DNA of 41,834 bases from Desulfurispira natronophila (GCF_014203025.1 NZ_JACHID010000017.1:1-41834), one strand, 5' to 3'; shown: positions 16,344 to 24,648, counted from the stretch's first letter. The notes: generated from the letters alone by a model not told the origin. Numbers and translations are program-made.

Positions 16344-17444
16344 TCACCCTTTGATATTCACCAGAGGTTTCAGGTGGTGACGCACCTGCACCAAGTCCTC
16401 TTGATAATCCAGCACCGTGAAGATATCCTTGTAGGCCATGGGGGCTTCATCCAGGGTCGACTTTTCCACACGGGCCATCACGCCTTGCATGGTACTTTTG
16501 AAGTCTTTCATCTCCAGCTGCCGCTTCGCCTGGTTACGCCCCATGGTTCGCCCAGCGCCGTGGGAGCTGGACCACAGAGCTTCGGCACTCCCCAGCCCCT
16601 CCACTACAAAGGAGCCGTCCCGCATATTGCCGGGGATAATACCCGCCATGCCTTTCTCTGCATGGGTGGCCCCCTTGCGGTGGATCCACCACTGGCCCCG
16701 CTGCTGGGCGTGATTGTGGTTGCGGTTAATCAGCTTATCCCATATGGCTTCGCCGCGATCAAAGCGTTGCAGCACCTGCAGCACTCGCCGCAGCATCTCC
16801 CGCCTGTTGGCCAGGGCAAACTCCAAACAGAAATTCATGTCGTCGATATAGGCTTTACCTTGCGAAGAGTTGACACTGAGTGAGTAATGACCTTCGCGGG
16901 CCTGCTTGCTGTTGCTGGCCACTTTCATATAGTGAGTGGCCATGGAGTGGCCCAGGTTGCGGGAGCCGGAGTGGATGACAATCCAGACTCGCCGGGACTC
17001 ATCACAGGCGATCTCGATAAAGTGATTGCCGCTGCCCAGGGTGCCCAGCTGGCGCAACCCTTTGCGACGGAAGTAGCGATCAAGGGTCTCTGAACGCGGC
17101 AAGTGCTGATAGTCCCAGGGAACATCGTGGCGATTGTGCTCAAAACCAACCGGGACCGCAGCGTAAATCTGCCGAAAGATATCCCTGGCCGACTGCTCAA
17201 TTCTGTCAACATTAAACGTGGTGGGCAAACCACACATGCCGCAGCCAATGTCGTAGCCAACCCATGCGGGAATCACCACATCCCGGGTGGCCATCACCGC
17301 GCCAATAGGCAAAGCGTAGCCGGTGTGGGCATCGGGCATGAGAGCACCGCGCACCACAAAATCCTGCTCCAGGGCGCTGTAGAATTGCTCCAGGGCAGTC
17401 TTCTCAATGTTTTCGCCAAAAATCCGGTGAGGTTTGCAAGTCAC
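16344..17444 (-). CDS. rtcB: RNA-splicing ligase RtcB family protein
   Basis: RtcB joins RNA ends bearing 2',3'-cyclic or 3'-phosphate to 5'-OH ends using GTP and Mn2+. Active-site motifs are present: PDAHTGYALPIGAV, D65 and C68 in GYDIGCGM, H140 in GSGNH, H157 in HSGSRNLG, NHNHAQ, HRKGATHA, and the probable guanylylated histidine H294 in SSSHGAGRTMGR. At 366 aa it belongs to the shorter RtcB group (the E. coli protein is about 408 aa). No RtcA cyclase, archease or RtcR regulator is nearby. It is divergent from yjbQ; the ATG has AGGAG about 12 bases upstream. Confidence 0.93.
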   Translation of the reverse strand: MTCKPHRIFGENIEKTALEQFYSALEQDFVVRGALMPDAHTGYALPIGAVMATRDVVIPAWVGYDIGCGMCGLPTTFNVDRIEQSARDIFRQIYAAVPVGFEHNRHDVPWDYQHLPRSETLDRYFRRKGLRQLGTLGSGNHFIEIACDESRRVWIVIHSGSRNLGHSMATHYMKVASNSKQAREGHYSLSVNSSQGKAYIDDMNFCLEFALANRREMLRRVLQVLQRFDRGEAIWDKLINRNHNHAQQRGQWWIHRKGATHAEKGMAGIIPGNMRDGSFVVEGLGSAEALWSSSHGAGRTMGRNQAKRQLEMKDFKSTMQGVMARVEKSTLDEAPMAYKDIFTVLDYQEDLVQVRHHLKPLVNIKG

Positions 17445-17515
17445 TTTCCGGCTCCTGGTCTGGTTTTTTTTCTGCAGAGGACTATATACTACAATAACGT
17501 GTAAGGAGGAAAACT

Positions 17516-17920
17516 ATGGCCAATTACGAGATTATCAATATCAAGACGACTCAACGCTGCCAAATCAACTATATGACCGATGAAATTACCCGTGTAATAA
17601 AGAAGCAGGGTTGGAAAGACGGAATTCTGCTGGTCTTCACTCCCCACACCACCGCGGCGGTTGCCATTAATGAAAGCGAAGACCCCCATGTGCAGCGGGA
17701 CACCAGCAGCCTGCTATCGGAGCTTATTCCCATCCGGGGTGACTACGGCCACGCTGAAGGGAACTCTGACGCCCATATCAAATCCACCATTATTGGCTGT
17801 TCGGAGCAGGTGATTGTGGACAATGGGCAGATGGTGCTGGCTTCCTGGCAGGGAGTCTACTTCTGTGAATTCGACGGCCCCCGGGCCCGCAAGCTCTATC
17901 TGAAGTTTATCGCAGGGTAG
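17516..17920 (+). CDS. yjbQ: YjbQ-family protein (UPF0047)
   Basis: A 134-aa soluble protein of the YjbQ/UPF0047 family. The conserved core TPHTTAAVAINE, the DYGHAEGNSDAHIKS segment and the C-terminal GPRARKL are all present. E. coli YjbQ has weak thiamin-phosphate synthase activity, and the family's physiological role is unsettled. The ribosome binding site GTAAGGAGG is very strong, and TATACT/TACAAT-like -10 sequences lie about 25 bases before it. The gene is divergent from rtcB and is followed by a palindromic repeat. Confidence 0.92.
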   Translation: MANYEIINIKTTQRCQINYMTDEITRVIKKQGWKDGILLVFTPHTTAAVAINESEDPHVQRDTSSLLSELIPIRGDYGHAEGNSDAHIKSTIIGCSEQVIVDNGQMVLASWQGVYFCEFDGPRARKLYLKFIAG

Positions 17921-17944
17921 GGCTGAAATACGCTATTTCACACA

Positions 17945-18020
17945 GGCTAGTAAAAATCCTCCAGGTGCAAGGTGCTCGCAGAGCGAGTAATAACGCAGAT
18001 GGAGGATTTTCAACTGGCTA
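17945..18020. repeat. Palindromic intergenic repeat, copy 2
   Basis: The core at 17951-18012 matches the copy at 11265-11326 in 51 of 62 positions. The inner arms AAAATCCTCCA and TGGAGGATTTT form a perfect stem. The element fills the space between the convergent yjbQ and dut, and its right edge reaches the dut stop codon, so it may act as a two-way terminator. Confidence 0.75.
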
Positions 18021-18443
18021 GCGCTTACCGGAGCTCCCCAGTCCCTTGCCACCTCGCTGGCTGGGGGTTACCTCTGCCACTTCGCTGAGTTCAGCCCGCA
18101 CCACTGGTGCAAATACCAGCTGGGCAATGCGGTCTCCCCGGGCGATGCTGTAGGGGCGAGGGCCGAAATTGCGCACGACCACGTGTACTTCGCCCCGGTA
18201 GCCCTGGTCTACCGTGCCGGTTTCAAAGGAGAGATGGGTGTTGAGAATCATGCCGGAGCGGGGGCGAATCTGACCTTCATAGCCGTGAGGAATTTCCAGA
18301 CAAAAACCGGTGAGAATTTTTGCTACATCGCCCGGGTTCAGCAGCACCCCGTGGGCTGCAAAGATATCCATTCCCGAGTCACCTTCGTGGCAGTACTGGG
18401 GCAAAGCGTAGCAGTGGGATAGGCGTTTGATATGAACGAGCAT
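18018..18443 (-). CDS. dut: dUTP diphosphatase (dUTPase)
   Basis: A 141-aa trimeric dUTPase, which hydrolyses dUTP to dUMP and keeps uracil out of DNA. The five family motifs are visible: GDSGMDIFA, RPRSGM, the uracil-binding hairpin ETGTVDQGYRGEV, RGDRIAQLVF, and the flexible C-terminal arm RGGKGLGSSG. The ATG at 18441-18443 overlaps by 12 bases the start of the divergent glycosylase gene, so their leaders lie inside each other's coding sequence. A GAGGGAG site is very close to the ATG. A function shared with the neighbour, DNA-base quality control, is plausible. Confidence 0.95.
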   Translation of the reverse strand: MLVHIKRLSHCYALPQYCHEGDSGMDIFAAHGVLLNPGDVAKILTGFCLEIPHGYEGQIRPRSGMILNTHLSFETGTVDQGYRGEVHVVVRNFGPRPYSIARGDRIAQLVFAPVVRAELSEVAEVTPSQRGGKGLGSSGKR

Positions 18444-19055
18444 ATACTCCCTCTCATAAATAAAGTAACTCCAGGCTCTTTGCAGCTAGTAGCAGCGGAT
18501 GAACTGTTGCGGCGGGATGCTATAGACGGAGCCCGCTTTTTGTTGGGTAAAGTACTTGTTATGGAAACGCCCGATGGCAAAAAGCGGCGCTGTCGCATTG
18601 TGGAGACAGAGGCGTACCATGGTCATGAGGATCCGTCCTCCCACGCCCATGGCGGCATTACTTCCCGCAACGCTCCCATGTTTGCCCAGGGAGGCCACAT
18701 TTACGTCTATCTGATCTACGGTGTTCATCACATGCTCAACCTGGTAACAGACAGGGAAGGCTTGCCCTCTGCCGTTCTGGTCCGAGCCGCCGCTCCCCTG
18801 GATCAGTTGGATGCTGACAGCAAGGATTCCAGGAAAATTTTTAATGGACCAGGTAAGCTGTGTCGTGCCCTTGGCATAGATCGTCAACTCAGCTCCCGGC
18901 GTCTCAATGACGGTCCCCTGCAACTTTTCAGCGACGGCTACCAGAGTCGCAATGTAGCCACTGGGTCCCGTATCGGGATCAATGCCGGACTGGAGCTTCC
19001 CTGGCGCTTTTGTGATACTGACTTTCGCAGTTACCTCAGCCGTCCGCCAGGATAA
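18432..19055 (+). CDS. mpg: 3-methyladenine DNA glycosylase (AAG/MPG family)
   Basis: A 207-aa monofunctional DNA glycosylase removing alkylated and deaminated purines in base excision repair. The catalytic glutamate is in RIVETEAYHGHEDPSSHA. Family segments RNAPMFAQGGHIYVYLIYGVHHMLN and NGPGKLCRALGI follow. The ATG at 18432 overlaps the dut start on the other strand and has only a weak GGGATAGG site, so translation might begin slightly later, but the fold begins at about residue 20 (AADELLRRDAIDGARFLLG). Assignment to the AAG family is firm. Confidence 0.92.
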   Translation: MNEHILPLINKVTPGSLQLVAADELLRRDAIDGARFLLGKVLVMETPDGKKRRCRIVETEAYHGHEDPSSHAHGGITSRNAPMFAQGGHIYVYLIYGVHHMLNLVTDREGLPSAVLVRAAAPLDQLDADSKDSRKIFNGPGKLCRALGIDRQLSSRRLNDGPLQLFSDGYQSRNVATGSRIGINAGLELPWRFCDTDFRSYLSRPPG

Positions 19056-19099
19056 AAATTGTCACGAAATAATATGGAGAGCTCCGCAGGGAAGCTCCC

Positions 19100-20494
19100 C
19101 TATAAAAGCTGGCTGCTTGTAGCCAGTGCCAGCAGTCCGCTGCCGTAGGTGTACTGCTGATATCCAAAATCTTTGTGGTTGTCCCGAAACGTAGCCAGGG
19201 TATGGCGGGCGTACTCCTCGTACATGGAAGCGCCAGTAAACTGCCACGCCTGACAGCAGGCCTGCACCAGGCTCATATTGGTGTCCAGAGGGCGCAGGCG
19301 GGGCAGCCAGGGTGTGTCGTCAATCACGGTGGTGGCTCCTCCGCTGGCACTCAGCAGGTGCTGGAAAACGTAGCCCATGGCTGTCAAACCGGCTTCACCA
19401 AACTCGCTTTTGCCACTGTAGCTGGCGTAGGAGAGCAGGGCTCTGGCTGCTGCGGCCTGGGTGCCCAGCAGTGCCGGAGCATTTTCGTTGCCAAGCCAGG
19501 GAGATACCGCACCGTCTTGCCCGTGCACCAGCGCCGCAAGGTTTTGGGCCAAGGGCTCCAGGTTGTCTTCGAGCCCGCTGGGAAGCAAAGCCTTACCATG
19601 GGCCTGGATGAGAATGCGTAGAAGATGAAAGTTTGGCTCGCTGTAAATATTGGGAGTGGTTGAGTAGAGTGAGTAGAGGCCGTTTTCTTTGCTGAAGTTA
19701 CCTTCAATGGCGTGGAGCAGGGCCTCTACCGCGGTGCGGGATGACGCTTCATCCTGGCTGGCCATCTCTACCATCGCTTCCAGAGCCATAAGCTGGTCCT
19801 GCAGTCGCTTGACCGGGGCGAAACCTTCTCCCTGTGTATGCATGAAAAATCCGCCCTGCTCCGGATCCCACAGCAGGGTAGCCATTTGTTCCATGTATTC
19901 GGCTGCCAGTGAAGAGGCAAACTCGTCTCCCAGCACGTGTGCCGCCTGGGTGCAAAAGAGCAGCATGGGGGCGTTGAATGTGAGAGGAGCGGTAACCGGA
20001 GTATTCCGGGGCTGGTGGGCCTGATCCACTTCCGCTGCGACGCTTGACAGCAGGTTTGCAGCTACGTGTTTGACGTTTTCGGCGGTATAAACGGTGTCGA
20101 TACTCTGGGGGTACGCTGGCATGCACATGGGAGATCCGGCCCCGGTGCCCTGGTTGATGGCGTCGCGACGGGCCTGAAAAAGTGCCTCAAAAAGATTCTC
20201 TTCTTTAGGCTCGACCATACGCAGCACACGCCCCTGGGGGCTCAGAATGAGGCTTGCTGGATAGTGCCCGGGGCTGAGGAGCTGCTCCAGATCGGGGCGC
20301 TGTTCTACCACCACCTCGACAGCTGCAAAATTGCGTTCCAGCTCTTCAAAGGTGTACTCCTCCTGGTCGTCGCTACTGAACTGGGTATCCCGTGCGCGCT
20401 GATTCATCTCGCTTACCAGCGACAGCAATATTAGCTGCAGGCGTTCGTCGGCTTGCTCAAAAGCTTCTCGGGACCAAGATTTCCAGTGAATCAT
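19100..20494 (-). CDS. DUF255/YyaL-like protein lacking the thioredoxin cysteines
   Basis: A protein of about 464 residues. The N-terminus (WKSWSREAFEQADERLQLILLSL) and the segment ELERNFAAVEVVVEQRPDLEQLL correspond to the thioredoxin-like domain of the DUF255/Spata20 (YyaL) family. The CHWC active site is replaced by residues around SEMNQRA, and the usual GGWP stretch is reduced to GHYPASLILSPQGR. The rest (170-464) resembles the family's alpha-helical, (alpha/alpha)6 glycosidase-like domain, with WDPEQGGFF and SGLLALA near the end. Typical members are about 600-700 aa, so it is also shortened. The start at 20494 has GGGAG upstream; 20506 is an alternative. It follows mce by about 20 bases and is probably co-transcribed. 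Confidence 0.65.
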   Translation of the reverse strand: MIHWKSWSREAFEQADERLQLILLSLVSEMNQRARDTQFSSDDQEEYTFEELERNFAAVEVVVEQRPDLEQLLSPGHYPASLILSPQGRVLRMVEPKEENLFEALFQARRDAINQGTGAGSPMCMPAYPQSIDTVYTAENVKHVAANLLSSVAAEVDQAHQPRNTPVTAPLTFNAPMLLFCTQAAHVLGDEFASSLAAEYMEQMATLLWDPEQGGFFMHTQGEGFAPVKRLQDQLMALEAMVEMASQDEASSRTAVEALLHAIEGNFSKENGLYSLYSTTPNIYSEPNFHLLRILIQAHGKALLPSGLEDNLEPLAQNLAALVHGQDGAVSPWLGNENAPALLGTQAAAARALLSYASYSGKSEFGEAGLTAMGYVFQHLLSASGGATTVIDDTPWLPRLRPLDTNMSLVQACCQAWQFTGASMYEEYARHTLATFRDNHKDFGYQQYTYGSGLLALATSSQLL

Positions 20495-20513
20495 AGGCAC
20501 TCCCATCTCTTCC

Positions 20514-20918
20514 TTAGTGGCACTCTTCACACAGTTCGGTCAGTACCCCACCGGTGGCCTTGGGGTGAAGGAAGGCGATGCGGGTGCCGTGGGCACCGGC
20601 GCGAGGCTCTTGGTCAACCAGGCGAACTCCCTCTTCCTTTAGCCGGTTCAGTTCACTTTGCAGGTCGCTGACCTGATAGGCGATATGGTGAATTCCCTCG
20701 CCATTTTTTTCGATAAACTTTGCAATCGGGGAGTCGGGTGAAGTTGCTTCCAGCAATTCTATGCGGCTCTCGCCGGTCTGAAACATGGCCACCCGAACTT
20801 TCTGATCGACGACCTCCTCAATGGTTTCCAGGGGCATCTTCAAAACATCACGATAGAGGGGTATGGATTGCTCAAGACTCTTTACGGCAATACCGATATG
20901 GTTGATCTTGTCGGTCAT
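20514..20918 (-). CDS. mce: Methylmalonyl-CoA epimerase
   Basis: A 134-aa VOC-superfamily enzyme converting (2R)- and (2S)-methylmalonyl-CoA, used in propionate metabolism with methylmalonyl-CoA mutase. Two beta-alpha-beta-beta-beta units are visible. Metal ligands fit H7 (INHIGIAV), H78 (GIHHIAYQV) and E128 (GGVLTELCE), with an acidic residue in RIELLEAT. The AAGGAG ribosome binding site is eight bases from the ATG. No mutase or carboxylase gene lies in the window. A broader glyoxalase-like role cannot be excluded, but length and motifs fit the epimerase well. Confidence 0.9.
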   Translation of the reverse strand: MTDKINHIGIAVKSLEQSIPLYRDVLKMPLETIEEVVDQKVRVAMFQTGESRIELLEATSPDSPIAKFIEKNGEGIHHIAYQVSDLQSELNRLKEEGVRLVDQEPRAGAHGTRIAFLHPKATGGVLTELCEECH

Positions 20919-20966
20919 GGGCAGACTCCTTGCAGGGTAATATGTCGTATAATGGTTAACCGTTTT

Positions 20967-21395
20967 CTAAAACAACAGTACCGGACACCGCACATGATGC
21001 AGCACGTAGTTGGCTACGGAGCCAAAGAGCACATCTCCGATCTCGCTGCGCCCCCGGCGGCCGATGATAACCATCTGGAAGTTTTCCTCATTGGCAGTGC
21101 GGCTGATAATCTCCCGTGGTGAACCCAGCTCCAGGCGAGTGTGGGCCTCAATACCACTGCGGGCCAGGATATCGCGATAGCCATGGAGCATGGCTTCGCC
21201 GGACTTGCGGGCGTTTTCGCCGATCATGTCTACCTGAAAGTCAGGGATCATGCGATAGGTGAGCTTCTGCATGTTAATGACATAGAGCAGAGTCAACTCG
21301 CTGGGGAACTGATCGCGATTGGCGACAATCATGCTGATGGTGCGACGAGCGGTGTCGGAGTTGTCGACGGGGACGAGGATCTTGACTTCTTGCAT
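20967..21395 (-). CDS. Universal stress protein (UspA family)
   Basis: A 142-aa single-domain Usp protein. The N-terminal ILVPVDNSDTARR and the C-terminal ATP-binding loop GRRGRSEIGDVLFGSVANYVLHH (G-2x-G-9x-G-S/T pattern) indicate an ATP-binding member. It lies between the TRAP permease genes and mce on the same strand, about 50 bases from each. Usp genes commonly accompany TRAP transporters (TeaD type), where they modulate uptake, so a link with dctPQM is reasonable inference. Confidence 0.92.
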   Translation of the reverse strand: MQEVKILVPVDNSDTARRTISMIVANRDQFPSELTLLYVINMQKLTYRMIPDFQVDMIGENARKSGEAMLHGYRDILARSGIEAHTRLELGSPREIISRTANEENFQMVIIGRRGRSEIGDVLFGSVANYVLHHVRCPVLLF

Positions 21396-21447
21396 GGCAA
21401 ACGCTCCGTACTCACATGGTTGGAATTACCGAAACCCGTTTTGATGT

Positions 21448-22746
21448 TTAGCCGCCGTAGCCATAGAGCCAGCGTGGCAAGAACAGTACCAGGTCGGGCC
21501 AGAACATCAGCACCAGCAACACCGCCAGCTGGATCAACAAAAACGGTGCTACCGCCTTGGTCACATACAGTATATTACGATTAGCCACAGTACCGGCAAT
21601 ATAGAGGCTGACCCCCAGCGGTGGAGTGGCGTATCCAATGCCCAGGTTTACCGTCATCAGCAGACCGAAGTGCATGGGGTCAATGCCAAAGCGCGCCAGC
21701 ATGGGATAGAGAATGGGGGTCAGGATGATGGTGGCGGAAATAATATCCATAAACATGCCGATAAGGAGCAGCATGATACCCACGGCCAGCAGGAATATCC
21801 ACTGGGAGTGGATGTTGGAGACAACGGCATTAGCGATCTGGTTGGGAATCTGCTCAAAGGTCAGATACTCACCGAAGACCGAAGCCCCGGCTACAATGAA
21901 AAGCAGAGTCGATGAGGTGACGGCGGAAGAGACCACTACCTTTTTCACCTGGCTGAACTTCATGTCCCGGTGGATAATCAGTTCCACAAAAAAGGCGTAG
22001 AAACAGGCCACTACCGCAGCCTCATTGGCGGTAAATATGCCGGAGTAGATACCGCCGAAAATAATAACCGGCAACATCAAGGCCCAGAAGCTCTCCTTCA
22101 GGGTTGCCAATGCCTCGCCCAGGGTGGGTTTGGGCATAACTTTGAGGTCTGGCTGTTTGCGGCAATAAAGGTAAGTGTATATCGACATGGCGAGAATAAT
22201 GAGAAAGCCTGGCACAAAGCCAGTGAGAAAAAAGGCCTCCAAAGAGACATTGGTTACCATGGCATAGAGAATCATGGCTATGGATGGGGGAATGATAACC
22301 CCCAGAATGGGAGCGGTGGTCATAACGCCGACGGTAAAGCGCTCAGGGTAGCGGTGCTCGATAAGAGCAGGGATCATAAAACCGCCGATGGCCACCACGG
22401 TGGCGACGGTGGAGCCGGAAATGGCACCAAAGAAGCCACAGGCCAGAATCCCCGCCATAGCCAGGCCACCAGGGAGAAAACCCACCAGCACATTGGCAGT
22501 TTTGATGAGCTTCTGCACAATGCTGCCAGTGGTCATGATATTGCCACAGAGGATGAAGAAGAGCACGACGATAAGTGCAAACTTGTCCATGCTGCGGTAG
22601 AGGACTTCCACTACAATCAGGGGGTCGATTCCAATAAAAAAGGCCAGGCCAATCAGCCCGATAAAGAAGAGAACCAGGGCGACAGGAATGGTGGCTGCCA
22701 GTGCGCCCAAAAGAAGAGCCAGAATGATGATATATGAAGTATCCAT
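21448..22746 (-). CDS. dctM: TRAP transporter large permease subunit (DctM)
   Basis: The 432-aa large membrane subunit of a tripartite ATP-independent periplasmic transporter, which drives substrate uptake with the sodium or proton gradient. It has about twelve hydrophobic helices. Family motifs include GFFGAISGSTVATVVAIG, PILGVIIPPSI, GIFTANEAAVVA and the late NLGIGYATPPLGVSLY. It starts three bases after dctQ and is clearly co-transcribed with it. The substrate is probably a C4-dicarboxylate or another organic acid but cannot be told from the permease. Confidence 0.95.
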   Translation of the reverse strand: MDTSYIIILALLLGALAATIPVALVLFFIGLIGLAFFIGIDPLIVVEVLYRSMDKFALIVVLFFILCGNIMTTGSIVQKLIKTANVLVGFLPGGLAMAGILACGFFGAISGSTVATVVAIGGFMIPALIEHRYPERFTVGVMTTAPILGVIIPPSIAMILYAMVTNVSLEAFFLTGFVPGFLIILAMSIYTYLYCRKQPDLKVMPKPTLGEALATLKESFWALMLPVIIFGGIYSGIFTANEAAVVACFYAFFVELIIHRDMKFSQVKKVVVSSAVTSSTLLFIVAGASVFGEYLTFEQIPNQIANAVVSNIHSQWIFLLAVGIMLLLIGMFMDIISATIILTPILYPMLARFGIDPMHFGLLMTVNLGIGYATPPLGVSLYIAGTVANRNILYVTKAVAPFLLIQLAVLLVLMFWPDLVLFLPRWLYGYGG

Positions 22747-22749
22747 GGC

Positions 22750-23331
22750 TTACTTCTGCACAGGGTTTTTAAAGTTAATGACGGAGGGGGAAGCGGGAGA
22801 ATCGTCGGCAACCGAAGACTCTCCTGAGGGTGAACTGCTGTCGTCGCTGCGAAAGTTCATCCAGTCTTCCAGCGCCTGGATAATCGTGCGAATCAACATC
22901 ATACCCCCGACTACTGGCAGTACAGCGTAAAAATACCACTCAGGAATATCCAGGGTAGAGGTGCGGGCAAAGGGATCATCATAAACCATCAGAGTCATGG
23001 TGGTTCCCAGCCACATCATGCAGGCAGAAAAAGCAATTACCGTCAGGTGACTGATGACGGTAAGGGGTTTTTGAAGTAGAGGGAGCAGCTGGGGTACAGC
23101 GTCGATGCGAATCATGGAGCGCCGGCGAATAGCCGCACTGGCACCCATAAATGTAGTAAAAAAGATGACCTTGCGCACCACTTCATCAGACCAGTAAAAG
23201 CTTATGTCGGTAGTTTTGCGCAGGACGATATTGGCCATGGCTGCCAGTAGCGCCACGATAACCGCGGTAAAGAGGGTCCAGTCCTCCACCTGCCCCAGGG
23301 CTTTATCAATCGCCCGCATAATTTTTTTCAT
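22750..23331 (-). CDS. dctQ: TRAP transporter small permease subunit (DctQ)
   Basis: A 193-aa small permease with four membrane helices and the family pattern (WSDEVVRKVIFFTTFMGASAAIRRRSMIRID, the conserved arginine-rich loop after helix two). The C-terminus from about 168 is a charged, serine/proline-rich cytoplasmic tail (SSSPSGESS) not needed for the fold. Adjacent genes are dctP upstream and dctM downstream. A hairpin at 23362-23390 just upstream may lower its expression relative to dctP. Confidence 0.92.
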   Translation of the reverse strand: MKKIMRAIDKALGQVEDWTLFTAVIVALLAAMANIVLRKTTDISFYWSDEVVRKVIFFTTFMGASAAIRRRSMIRIDAVPQLLPLLQKPLTVISHLTVIAFSACMMWLGTTMTLMVYDDPFARTSTLDIPEWYFYAVLPVVGGMMLIRTIIQALEDWMNFRSDDSSSPSGESSVADDSPASPSVINFKNPVQK

Positions 23332-23361
23332 ACCACCTCACCCTTGGCTGCTACCTGAAAA

Positions 23362-23390
23362 GTGGCCAGGAAGAGGGTCTTCCCGGCCAC
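23362..23390 (-). terminator. Hairpin between dctP and dctQ (attenuating terminator)
   Basis: On the minus strand GTGGCCGGGAAGA and TCTTCCTGGCCAC pair with a single mismatch over a CCC loop, and TTTT follows. It lies 31 bases before dctQ and about 180 after dctP. A partial terminator or stabilising hairpin here would give excess binding protein over permease, as is usual for binding-protein transporters. Confidence 0.6.
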
Positions 23391-23572
23391 CAGGCTGTAT
23401 TTATTGATGACCATTTACGACGACACTGGGTACTCTTGTTCTGGACAAAATCCCGTGTGGTCTATGGTGCCCACTGTATACTATAGCAGTGAGTAAAAGT
23501 CCATTGGTTAGCATTCAGGCTTGCTCACGGACACTGCCCCTCCTGCAGAGCAAAGCCTATAGCTCTCCCTGC

Positions 23573-24610
23573 CTACTCTTCCAGGTAGTCACGCACCTTC
23601 TGCAAATAGTCGGCGCCAATGCGGTCACCCCAGCGCTCGTACACGGGTTCTGCCATCTCTATCAGGCGCTCGCGATCACTGTCGGAGAGGGGAATAAACT
23701 CTACCCCTTTAGTCTTGGCATCAGCAATTTGCTCCTCATGCTGTATCTGGGCCAGCTCACGGGATTTGGCGCTCTCTTCAGCGATAACATCCAAGAGAAT
23801 CTCCCGTAAATCAGCCGGCAGACGGTTGAGCCAGCGCTCATTGATCAGATGCACAAAGAGGCCCTGAGCATAGTTGACTTCGGTAAAGTAATTGGCCACA
23901 TCGAACTTGCCAGTGATATTGCAGACCGTGGGGGTGTGGTCCAGGCCGTTGATAACACCGGTCTGCAGAGCCTGGGGAACATCAGGCCACGGCATGACGG
24001 TAAAACGCAGTCCCCAGTTGCGGTAAATGTCCACATTGACCGGTGCTTCTGCTATGCGAAAATTGACTCCCCGGGCATCTTCCAGGCTGCGCACGGGACG
24101 GTTGGTGGCCCATCCGTAGGTGCCGTAGCTGGTGATATCCACGGCTACAATACCGGAGCGGCGAGGGCTCTGACGAAACTCTTCAAAAAGCTCTTCATTG
24201 CCAATGAATCTTTCCAGTTTGTCAAAGGTATCCACCACATAGGGCAAGTTGACAATGCCCAGGGTGTCCGCCACGTTGGCAGCTGCAACCGATGATGACA
24301 GCATGCCGTGTACAGCGCCCATGCGCAGCTTGCTGATCACATCCCGCTCTCCACCCAACTGGGCCAGGGGCCGAAAGTCAACATAGAGGCGTCCGTCGCT
24401 GCGCTCCCACACAGCGTCACGAATGCGATACCCAACACCGACCCCCTCAATAGCGGGGTGGGAGATATTGGACAGTAAATAGGTATGTTCAGCAGTACTG
24501 GGGTCAAAGGAAGGCTGCCAGGCAGCGGTGGGATCATCCTGGGCCATTGCTGGCGTCACCAGCAGTAAGGCAACGAAAGTTACGAGCAGCAGGGCAAGAG
24601 TACGGGGCAT
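23573..24610 (-). CDS. dctP: TRAP transporter substrate-binding protein (DctP)
   Basis: A 345-aa periplasmic binding protein with a signal peptide of about 24 residues (MPRTLALLLVTFVALLLVTP, cleavage near AMAQ). The family's carboxylate-binding arginine is likely in the GVNFRIAEAPVNVDIY region, where DctP proteins have a conserved RxP-type segment. The segment VINGLDHTPTVCN corresponds to the conserved V-x-G-x-D/E-x-T loop. The start at 24610 is fixed by AAGGAG and the signal peptide; the frame is open 59 codons further but that part is not protein-like. A promoter candidate and a palindrome lie in the leader. Confidence 0.92.
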   Translation of the reverse strand: MPRTLALLLVTFVALLLVTPAMAQDDPTAAWQPSFDPSTAEHTYLLSNISHPAIEGVGVGYRIRDAVWERSDGRLYVDFRPLAQLGGERDVISKLRMGAVHGMLSSSVAAANVADTLGIVNLPYVVDTFDKLERFIGNEELFEEFRQSPRRSGIVAVDITSYGTYGWATNRPVRSLEDARGVNFRIAEAPVNVDIYRNWGLRFTVMPWPDVPQALQTGVINGLDHTPTVCNITGKFDVANYFTEVNYAQGLFVHLINERWLNRLPADLREILLDVIAEESAKSRELAQIQHEEQIADAKTKGVEFIPLSDSDRERLIEMAEPVYERWGDRIGADYLQKVRDYLEE

Positions 24611-24632
24611 GGCGTGGTCTCCTTCTTGTATA

Positions 24633-24647
24633 TAACGATGTTCGTTA
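24633..24647 (-). promoter_or_regulatory. Palindrome in dctP leader, possible operator
   Basis: TAACGA (24633-24638) and TCGTTA (24642-24647) form a perfect inverted repeat with a three-base spacer. It lies immediately downstream of the predicted dctP -10 and upstream of its ribosome binding site, the usual place for a repressor site. No regulator gene is nearby. Confidence 0.4.
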
Positions 24648-24648
24648 A

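Noticed and set aside
23518-23557. Terminator right after dctP from the GGCTTGCTC/GAGCAAAGCC inverted repeat
   Set aside because: Imperfect stem with a 21-base loop and no T-run; the hairpin at 23362-23390 is much stronger.
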